Shown: positions 11,544-22,600 of the stretch, one piece after another
Layout of the letters: each line of letters opens with the position of its first letter
Numbering within the stretch: position 1 is the first letter of the stretch
Source of the DNA: Priapulus caudatus
Taxonomy: Eukaryota; Priapulida; Priapulimorpha; Priapulimorphida; Priapulidae
Direction of reading: 5' to 3'
Assembly (NCBI RefSeq): GCF_000485595.1
Contig: NW_014577195.1
Coordinates: 24,056 to 55,451 of the forward strand
DNA: 31,396 nt
Made by a program: the position numbers and the translations under genes
The notes under the pieces: generated by a model
The model's database searches: none
Told to the model about the DNA's origin: nothing
What the model saw: the letters and a program-made list of their open reading frames with translations, nothing else

Positions 11544-11752
11544 GGCGTCGCTATTTGAATAACTCTTATAATGATATTGGTATAGTCATCGGTATGATAA
11601 ATAATATATGCTACAGCGACGCGTAAGCAAACATGTGCAATGTAAATGGCGTCGCCATTTGAATAACTCTTGTAATGATATTGGTATTCATTGGTGTGAT
11701 CAATTATATATGCTATACAACAACGCGTAAGCAAGCATGTGCGAGGTGAAAT
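11544..11752. repeat. 104-bp tandem duplication
   Basis: Two head-to-tail copies, 11544-11647 and about 11648-11752, each begin with GGCGTCG and share ATTTGAATAACTCTT, TAATGATATTGGTAT, ATATATGCTA and ACGCGTAAGCAA. Divergence is moderate, so the duplication is not very recent. Both copies carry a minus-strand frame with repeated peptide, explained by the duplication. Confidence 0.9.
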
Positions 11753-12950
11753 ATCAGTTATATTGCATCACAGACAGATATCATCTCATGACACTTCATG
11801 CGCATATTTTAACTGACATAAATATTGATGAATTATTAGAATTAATATATTGATCGATCAGGCTCGTCTGGACGTTACTCGCCGGTCTTTGTACCGGTCT
11901 GAATTTCAGAATTTGTGTATGAAGGTGAATATATTTATATTGCACCGTTTATTATAACTGATGGTGCGGCGAAATGAGATTTACACCGTCTGCATGACTA
12001 CGAATGAATGGTTAGATTGGTTACGGCTAACGGTTACGCAGAGGTATCAGGTTTAGTAAAATTTCAATTAACAAAATCGTCCAATCGTATCCGTCCGGGT
12101 TCATTTAATGATTTCATTCTGGTAATGAACACAAAGGTGGCGCTCATGCAGTTAGATTCCTGTGAGGCGCTTTCTATCTGCGGGCAATGCTGCTGCAAGT
12201 CCGCGAGGACCTGTACTTGGCAAGCAAGCCCTGTGCACAGCCTACGTTCAGCATGAGCGGACTCGCGAGCGCGCGCATTAAACGCGTAGGGGCCCTACGC
12301 GTGAGCATGATTATAGTCACGAAAATATATCGCTGTCTGTAGTATTGTCGCTGTTCATCCTCGTGTATTTGAGATTTTAACAATATTCAGCGTTGTTCAT
12401 TTCTGTACAAAGGCAGCGAATATCTAATTGTGGCGAATTATGCATGCAGGTACACGTGGTTTCCGCGTCTTTAATCTCGAGCTCGATCCCTTTAGACTCG
12501 TGGGAATTGATGGCCTTGACCGATCCCAGTATATGTATATACAGAAAAGTCTTCTGGCATTTCTTCTTGCAGCCAACCCCGCATACGGGTCTGGGATCAT
12601 CGCGGCTTTGCGATGTACATCAATGGCTATCAACAACTGCGGCAATGATCTCCGCTTTCAAACTAACGCAGCCAGTGGTCCGGGACCAGTAGACGTCACA
12701 AGATGGGCTGGGCGATCGAGGGGCCGGCGTGTTGAGAATATATACCATTTGTCGCGTGAGATTGTTATTTGTCGAGAGACGTGCGGGAGCACATAAATGA
12801 TCACCACACCACGGTAGTGAGGCATTCGGAGCCCACGATGGCACAATGCGCATCCATTCTTATTTAGATGTATTCGTCTGATAATAACGGTTAATGGACT
12901 GACGATGATGTGATTGGACGGAATCGCGATGATAAAATGCATCTCCGAAC
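11753..12950. other. Intergenic unique DNA, unassigned open frames
   Basis: Overlapping open frames occur on both strands at about 12400-12800, including one of about 115 codons after a possible acceptor at 12449. None has a recognisable domain, and competing frames on both strands make chance openness likely. I call no gene. Confidence 0.4.
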
Positions 12951-13165
12951 GTGTTTATGCAACACGACTGTGCCTCTGACACCGTGGAGCCATGCACGTG
13001 TGAGCTGAAGCGAACCCGCGAGAGCCGAGTCGTAACAGTTTCAAGCACGCTAGTGTACAGAGAACACTTTGTTTGTGCGATGCGCAGTTATACTGTAGAC
13101 ATCTCTCGGCATCTGCACTATACAACCATAAACCCGAGTCGTTATCCTAAAAAAGCTCGGCCAAG
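12951..13165 (+). promoter_or_regulatory. Upstream and 5-prime UTR region of the colmedin gene
   Basis: This is the segment directly before the colmedin start codon. It carries an in-frame TAA at 13148-13150, 18 bases before the ATG, which fixes 13166 as the first possible start in that frame unless splicing intervenes. No strong TATA box was seen (weak ACTATACAA near 13108). The transcription start was not identified. Confidence 0.4.
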
Positions 13166-13687
13166 ATGGCAACCGCCGACTCGGAGCGCTGCACGCTCCA
13201 TCTGAAAATACTATACGTGCTTCTTCTTAGTATGACTTTAATCTACGGAGGTGTGTTCTATTGGGTTCGCGTCGATATTGACCATCTGAGATATTCGTGC
13301 GACCACTGCAGACGAGAGCTGAAGCAGGCTTTACCGCGAGGTGCGGAAGATGTGCCTTCTCTTGCCTCGGTCGTCTTCTCCAATGGCGTCGAGCACAGCA
13401 GCAACGCCAGCGAGAACGGGGAGAATTTTGACACACGCCCGCGCTCGCGTACAGTCGACGGCTTCGTAGACGAGCGACACTGGATCCAACATGGCGGACG
13501 GTCGCATCCGATTCAGAAGCGCGCCGCGGAGCAGACGCCCGGGCGAAGAGCTAAGAGGAAACGGAAACGGAAGAGAAGATACAAGAATGGAAATCTGCGT
13601 CGAGATGCCAATGGCGACTCGGCTACCGAAGGCCCTTTGCCCAGCTCCGACGACTGGGTGTGGTTGTCGTCGTTCTCCCGAATTCCA
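13166..13687 (+). CDS. Colmedin exon 1: anchor and basic ectodomain stem
   Basis: This exon encodes residues 1-174. The ATG context is CCAAGATGGC. A hydrophobic segment at 15-34 follows a short N-terminus, giving signal-anchor topology. Downstream are a CDHC pair (45-48), sequon N80-A-S, a KR pair (118-119) and a run [12 protein letters not shown] (127-138) that holds furin-type R-X-K-R sites and could bind heparan sulfate. The end, [13 protein letters not shown], resembles the pre-collagen segment of other colmedins. It ends in phase 0 at the donor GTAAGT. Confidence 0.9.
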
Positions 13688-16600
13688 GTAAGTCGCACGT
13701 ATAGAATACTTCTATATGTCTGTCACGACCATATCTTTTCGCTGATTGATCGCTATACGATTAGCCGCGCGTGTTCGGCGATATAATTACAAATGATTCA
13801 CACGTACATCACTCGCCTACGTACTGCTGAAATCGGATCATATAAATTGGGGGTGGAGACGTGTGCGCGCTTTTACTGAACGTGCAGCTGTGTGTCCAGT
13901 TTCTATTTGGCGAGGGTACTATTGCCGTCTGACGGGTATACGCCCCATGTGCCTCCACGCATAATGCACATCACGTGGAAATCTTTTTAGACGCGCACCA
14001 AAACCGTAATCGGCCACATCGCCTACCAACGGAATCGCTTCCCTGTGGAGGTAATCTACTGAGACGAGCTTACCTCACATCGAGTTGACATTTACCACAA
14101 TTGAGTTTTGCATGCAATGTCCGTGCATTTGCGCAAATGCGTTGCACTGTAAAACCTCACAGTCACATGGCCTCGTGTGGCCTTTTCCCGGGTGATGACG
14201 TCAATGCGAGACACATCCATCACCCCCCCCCCTCCCAAATATCATACATGTAACCCCATGTAACACGATACATATCGTGTTGTATAAAGATAAAGATAAT
14301 ATAAGCGACCAGAACGCCAAATGCAGCAAAAAACGTTGATAAACCGTTTAAAAGCTTTATCTTTTTCGCCGTTTTCCACCTTTTTAACGGATATAATTAT
14401 GAGCTACAAATTGCAACAATTTAGATATGGTTAAATAAACCTATTGCGTTAATGGCAACAAAACGTTACTTTTAGACGGTGAGCAAATTGGATTTCAACA
14501 AAAACCTACCTGTTTTATCATTATTACTGTATATACTACCTGTATTATACTATATTACTATATGTTACTATATATATATATTATTATATATTATGCTGTA
14601 TTATACTACCTGTACCTACCTACCTGTATAGTATCATTTTTAGTAGTGAAATACATATATCATCGTTGGTGCATAAATTGGTTTATGCTTTTAAAGAAAT
14701 ATGTCGGTGAATTGACGTGGAGCAGACAGTAGTAGAGCTAACACCTGAACTTTACTGAAGTACTGACTATAAATTAATTTAAATTTTTTAGGGACATCGA
14801 TGCCACGCAGGCATGCATGCACTCACTCATTGTATTCACATTTATATACATCATATCAGGAGCGTATAATGACAATATATATATATGAGATATTTGTCAT
14901 TATACGCTCCTGATCATATATAATTTATAATATATAGTTATATAATTATATTATATTTATTATATTATTATTATATTTATATTATAGTTATATTATTAGA
15001 ATAATAATATTTTAATGTCATTATATAATTATAATAAAAATACATATAGCATATTACAAACGTAGTATTAAGGAGATTGAGACTTTTAATAAAAGTATTG
15101 AGGGTGTTTTTCTTTCAGTATGATCACGCTCCTGTTGTTGTACAAGTGGATTCCAGTTGCGTCGATAAGGTTTAGCGAATAAATGCTGTCATGATGCATG
15201 TTTACGCGGATTTCACTCGCCTCTGATTTAATCTTTTCTAATCACTATTGTACCCACACACACATGTTTGGAATGTACGTGAAAAGCGTAGATAATAGTT
15301 CTATACGGATTTACTTTAATTGTATGCAAACTGCTCAACCTTCTCGCTTCGCAGCAACCGAATAGAAAATAAACGACATTGACGAACAGTATATGATTTC
15401 ATTTTACTAACATATATTATCTTCTCCATATTCTTAAATCTTGCCTCGCATGTTTAAGCATGAATGCCTTTATTGTTTATAACGGCATGTGGTTTGCGCG
15501 TTGTGCGTTTTGGCACGCACACACTCGCACGCACGAACGAACGAACCTACTGACGCATGAACGCTCGCCCAAACATATGAACACACTCACGCACGTACGC
15601 ACGTATGCACGCACGTACGCCCACACGCGAACATACTATAGATGCTGTTATGAGGTAGATCCCTCTGTGTGCGCGTGCTAATTAAATGACCACCCATAAT
15701 TTATATTGTATGCGTGTAGCGATACGGGAACTTGTAGTTGATTTGTTTGCGATGGTCATTACGTCTCTACTGATGTTTTAAACTGTCAGGATCGTATACG
15801 TTCAAACATTTTGACGAATACGATACATTTTCGTTAATGTGCTAGCTTGACTATAGCTCATCGAAATTATGAGCAAAAATCGAATTTGAGTAAACATTAT
15901 AATGCATGTGTCATCTGCTGCACTTCCTGTTTTTTGCCATTTCGGCTCATTCACTTTATTCGGCAACTATTTGTTAGATCGCATTAGTATTTTCTTTGAG
16001 GTAGGGATGACGGCCGTCCCGGCAATATTCATGCAATATAGCGAATACTCGTTACATTTCTTGACTAATTATGGCTGCATTTGCTTGCATGCGTAGATAT
16101 TTGCTCTTCAAGAGTTTTGTGTGAGCACACAGGAGTTCTGTCCCCCCGGTGAAGCAGGCCAACCTGGAGTACCCGGTAAGAATTTTACTATCAGAAGATG
16201 AAATATGCAGTGACAGATCATGGTATGTAGCGGTGAAGCTGATTTCTCTACTCATAGTAACACGAGAGCCTATACTATGAAACCCGAATGTTCGGTATGA
16301 TATGGAGCAGAATATAAGGGATTTATGTTTTGAGTCAAAACATATAAATGAGGTACAGAATTATACGTGCCTTAATTGTATATTTCATCGTGCGTGATTA
16401 GGGATACTCGTAACAGAACTGAGCAAAATACTCAGTGTTAGTAAGGTAAAAGTGAAAAGTAAAGTGAAGTGAAAATAAAGTGAAAAGTAGTTGCGACAGG
16501 CGTTCCTTATTTTTCTTACGGCGGAAAAGAGCTAAACATTTCCTAATGGCGTTGGTCGATGTAACTAAGTTAACTAAGTAACTAGTTTAACAAGAGAAAC

Positions 16601-19600
16601 ATTGCTATAGAATGGCGTAGTTGACGGAGGTTAAGTCAGACACAAACGCGCACGAGTTTTCCCGCTGATTCTGCGCGCAAACATCAGCCGTGTCTGAGTA
16701 ATATGTCATGTAAGTACATGTACATCATTCGATGAACGGTGTTACCCCAATATCAAACGAATAATGATCGCACTTAAATTCTGTAACACACATCATGTGT
16801 AAGATTTCAGAATATCGTAGCACGATTTGTTATATACACGCATCGGTTTCTCACTACACAGCAAGTGTACAAATAACCTGTTTGGTGCCTTATAAAATGT
16901 CGAAGGAAATATGTAAAATATCAGTGATCACTTGTTACAACTTTCAAGTGCATTAACAAATCCTCGATGTACGTTACTCATAATTTTTTTATTTCCCACA
17001 GGAATTCCCGGCCTTAAAGGCGACGTAGGAATGACGGGCGCGCCTGGCACGAAAGGTGAAAAGGGCGAAATAGGACCGCTCGGTATCGCAGGACTTGATG
17101 GGACACATGGTGCTATCGGGATTCCTGGTCTAAAGGGTAAGGCACGATATTTGCATGCATATGTTATATGTAATGTTCGCGAGCAACATTGTAGTGTATA
17201 CTAGCTGGCATGTATGTATGTGGCAGTATGTGGAATATTCTTAGCGTAATGGCAAAATACGAAGCGTATATATAGCAAGGGAAATGCGACTAAAATAGGC
17301 CTACTTACGTGAATCCAACAACAACCTAACGGTTTTATGGATTGATGTGTGCAGCCAGCATTTTAAGTTCTAACCACTCCTCTGCAATGAATATTTCAAT
17401 AAACATTTTTATTGCTACACATCCCACAACTCGACGTTGTAACTCGTAATACTTGTAAAAGAATGCGTATGTACAGCATGTCGCGTTCAGGTTTACTACA
17501 CAACAGCGCACAATGTTGCTAGGCATTTCAGATCGAGTTTTCGATAGCATGCTTTACTGTATAATAACACAAATTCACATGCTATTGGAATATTGATTTG
17601 CTCGCTGCATGTGTCAATTTAATACCGCACCTGAGTACATGATATTTTACACAGTGGAAATTTTCTTTGCAATTATTAAGAAGTAAACCTTCATTTGGCT
17701 TTGATTTCTCGAATGATAGTCATACAAAACGTTAGAAAATAACAGTACGTGCAAGCGTGTCGCATTCCGAACTTGCATAGAACTACGACCTTGGCATGAA
17801 CGCATGACGATGGAAACTTTTGTCACTCGGATTTGGTTGGTACAAAATGGCTGATAACTTTTTTCTGTTTCTTCTTACCTATAACAGTGTAGGTATTCAA
17901 GGACGAAGGTGCGCACAGAAACGTACTTATTATTGTCATTGCGTAAATGGAATCCGATGGAATGACTGAATTACGTGATGGATGGTGTATGGATGGATGG
18001 ATGGATGAATGGATGGATGGATGGATGGTGTATGGATGGATGGATGGATGAATGGATGGATGGATGGATGGTAATGATGGATGAGATGCGAAAAATGATG
18101 CATGGATTGGAGGATGGCATGGAGTGGATGGATGGGATGGCATGGATGGTGGATGATGGATGGATGGGATGGATGGATGGTATGGATGGCATGGGATGCA
18201 TGCATGCATGCATGGATGGATGGATGATGGAGAGGGCGGATGGGATGGATGGTCGATGGATGGATGCATGCATGCATGCCCATGCATGCATGCATGGATG
18301 GCTGGGCATGGATGGGAATGGATGGATGGCAATCCTCATGGATGGATGGATGGAATGGATAGATGGATGAGGAGTGGATGGATGGATGGATGGATGGATG
18401 CGATGCCCATGGATGCATGCATGCATGCAATGATGCATGGATGGTATGAATGGTATGGTTATGGCATGCTATGAATAGATGAATGCGATGACATGGATTG
18501 CATGGCATGGATGGATGGATATGGCATGGATGGATGGATGGCATGGATGGATGGATAGGATGGATGCGACGGACGGGACGGCACATGGACGGTACGGCAC
18601 GGTCGACGGTAGGATGATGGATGGCCATGGAATGGAGGCATGGTCATGGGATGGCTATGGAAATGGATGGATGGATGGATGGGATGGATGGAGGCAATGG
18701 ATGAGATGGATGGATGGGATGTAGGTATGGATGGATGGATGGATGGAATTGATGGATGATGGATGCGTGTATGGATGGAATGGATGGAGCATTGGAAGGA
18801 TGGATGGTATGAATGGTATGGCATGGATGATATGGATGGATGGGATGGTAGGGATGGATATGGCATGGATGGGATGGATGGGCATGGCATGGACCATGGT
18901 ATGGATGGAGGTATGGATGCCATGCATGGATGGATGGATGGATGGATGGATGGATGGATGGATGGATGGATGGATGGATGGCATGGATGGATGGATGGAT
19001 GATGGCATGGATGATGGCCGTAAATGGCTATGGATGGATGATGGATGGATGGATGGATGGCATGGATGGCATGCGATGGATGGATGGATGGATGGATGCA
19101 CAATCAACACGGATGGATGGATGGATGATGGTATGGATGGATGGATGGATGGATGGTATGGATGGGATGGATGGATGGAATGGTGGATGGCATTGAATGA
19201 TGACATGAGATTGATGGATTGATGACGACGGGACGGAGGGACGGACGGCGCGGGCGACGCGACAATGCATGCGAGTATGAATGGATTTATGGGATGCGGA
19301 TAGACGACAGACCATGGGTGACGGACGGCCGGATTAATGGATGGATTGACGTACACGGATAGATTTGATGGATAGATGGTTGGATGAATGATGGATATAC
19401 GGGACGGACAGACTGACGGTACGGACGGACGGTACGTACGGACGGACGGACGGACGGACGGACGGAACGGACGACGACGACGAACGGAACGACGGACGGA
19501 CGCGACGAACGGCACGGCCACGGACGGATCGTACGCGACGGACGTTCCGAAAGGACGGATGGATGCCATGGGATGCATGCATGGACTGCATGGATTGCAT

Positions 19601-22600
19601 GGATCGTATGGATTATGGATGCATGGAATGGATGATGTATGTATGGACTGGTTGGATGGATGCTGATGGATGATGGATGGCATGGATGGAGGTGGCATGG
19701 ATGTATTGATGGATGGATGCGATGGATGGATGGGATGGATGATGGCTATGGCAGGATGGATGGATGGTACTTTTATGCGATGGATGGATGGATGGATGGA
19801 ATGGATGGATGGATGATGGCATGAGGCGATGGGATGGTATGGATAGAGGGCTTGAATTGCGATGGATGGATGGAGGATGGATGGCATGGATTGGGGTCAT
19901 GATGGATGGTATGGATGCGTATGGATGGTATGATGGATGGAATGGAATGGATGATTATGGATGGATGGATGGGATGGATGGATGGCACATGGATGGATGC
20001 AGGATGGATGGATGGATGGATGATGCGATGGATGGATGGATGGATGGATGGATGGATGGATGCGATGGATGGATGGATGCGATGGATGGATGGATGGATG
20101 GATGGATGGATGGATGGATGGAGGATGGATGGATGGATGGATTGGATGGATGGATGGATGGTTTGATGGAATGGATGGATCCGGATGATGAATGGTGAGG
20201 ATGGATGGATTGGATGATGGAATGGGATGGATGGTTGGATTGGCATGGATGGAGGATGGATGGATGGATGGATGGATGGAGATGTGATGATGATGGATGG
20301 ATGGACGATGGATGCGATGGATGGATGATGGATGGATGGATGGATGGATGTGCGATGGATAGGATGGATGGATGATGGATGGATGGATTGGATGAGATGG
20401 ATGGATCGGATGGATGTGATGGATGGCATGGATGTGATGGATCGATGGATGGCATGGCATGGATGGATGGATGGCATGGGATGATGGCATTGGATGATGG
20501 CATGGATGGATGGTGGATGATGATCGATATGATGATGTGATGGAGGATGGCATGGATGGATGGATGGATGGATGGATGGATATGGATGGATGGATGATGG
20601 ATGGCGATGATGGATGGAATGGATGGATGCATGGATGATGATGGATGGATGGAATGGATGTAGGATGGATGGCTGTATGATGATGGGATATGATGATGAA
20701 TGATACTGATGGTATGGATGGCATGGATGGATTTGGCATTGATGGCATGTGATGGATGGATGGATGGCATGCTGGATGCGATGGATGGATGGATGGATGG
20801 CATGGATGGATGGTATGCCGATGGATGAGATGGGATGGATGATGGATGGATGATGGATGGCATATGGATGGATGGATGGGAGTGATGGATGGATGGATGG
20901 ATGGATGGATGGAGATGGATGGATGATGGATGGATGGATGGATGGATGGATTGATGGATGGATGGATGGATGGATGGAATGGGATGGATGGGATGGAATG
21001 GATGGATCGGATTGCATGCGGATGCATGCATTCTAGGATGGATGGTGGCATGGATGATGAGGGATGGTGGATGATGGGTTGGTGGTCTTATGGTAATGGA
21101 TGGATGGATGGATGTGATGATGGTATGGATGGCATGGATGGCATGGCATGGATGGTAGGATGGATGGATGGGATGATGGAGGATGGTATGGCATGGGGGA
21201 TGCGATGGATGGATGGATGATGGATGATGGATGGCATGGGCATGGATGGATGGATGGTGGGATGGATGCCGATGGGATGGGGGATGGATGGTCATGGATG
21301 GATGGATGATGGATGGATGGATGGATGGATGGTATGCATGGATGATTGATTGGCACGGATGAGAGGATGGATGGATGGTGGATGGAATGGATGGAGGATG
21401 GATGGTACTGGATGATGGATGGCATGGTATGGTATGGATGATGGTATGGATGATGGATGGATGGTGATGGATGGCATGGGATGGATGGATGGATGATGGA
21501 TGGATGGGATGGGATGGATGGATGGTGCGATGGATGGCATGATGGGTGGATGGTATGGAGATGTGGATGGATGGATGGATGGATGGATGGATGCGATGGA
21601 GGATGGGCATGTATGGATGGGATGGGATGGAGATGATCGATGGCATGGATGGATGGTATGGATGGATGGATGGATGGATGATGGATGGATGGATGGGATG
21701 TATGGATGGATGGATGGACTGGATGGGGATGGATGACATTGATGATGGCCATGGATGGATGCGATGGATGGATGAGGCATGAAATGGCATGGACTGGATG
21801 GATGGATGGATGGATGCATGTGGATGGATGGATGGATGGATGGATGGATGGGCCTGATGAATGGATGATGGATGATGGATGGGAGGATGATGGAATGGAG
21901 ATGGATGGATGGATGGGATGGATGGATGGTATGCTATGGCCATGGATGGATGGAATGATGGAGGATGGCATGGATGGATGGATGGATGGTCTGGGATGAG
22001 ATGGTGGATGGAATGGATGATGGGATGGATGATGGGATGGATGGATTGGGCATGGATGCATGGTAGATAAATGGATAGATAACATCGGCCCGATGGTATG
22101 GCATGGAATGGATGATGGCATGGCGATGGATGGTGGATGGATGGATGGATGGATGGATGGATGGATGGATGGATGGATGGATGGATGGATGGATGGATGG
22201 ATGGATGGATGGATGGATGGATGGATGGATGGATTGATGGATGCATGCATGCATGCATGCAGGGATAGATGGGCGCATGGATATATGGATTGATAGATGG
22301 GTTGGTGGGTTTATGGATGGATGGATGGATGGATACACAGACGGACAAACGGGTGAATGGAATGATGGATCGATAGATGGTGGATAGATGGATAGGTGGG
22401 TAGGTGAATGCACAGATGGGTGGATAATGTAGTATGGCTTGTATGCCTTGGATGGTATGTTGCGGTCTGCATTTCATTGACGGTATCATATTATGGATGA
22501 TATACGGCGTGGTATGAATAGATGGGTGGTAATGGTGTCAGAATGAAAATATATTATAATGTTTTAAAATTCTTAATGTTTTTTTTGCAACACGCACTAT

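Noticed and set aside
12428-12796. 115-122 codon open frame with an acceptor-like TGCATGCAG
   Set aside because: No recognisable domain, several competing frames on both strands, and no donor or polyadenylation signal that fits.
19955-22489. 844-codon minus-strand open frame (Ser-Ile-His-Pro repeats), with many similar frames on both strands
   Set aside because: A 4-bp unit translates to the same tetrapeptide in all frames, and ATGG or its complement contains no stop, so openness is automatic. No non-repeat coding sequence or splice context supports a protein.
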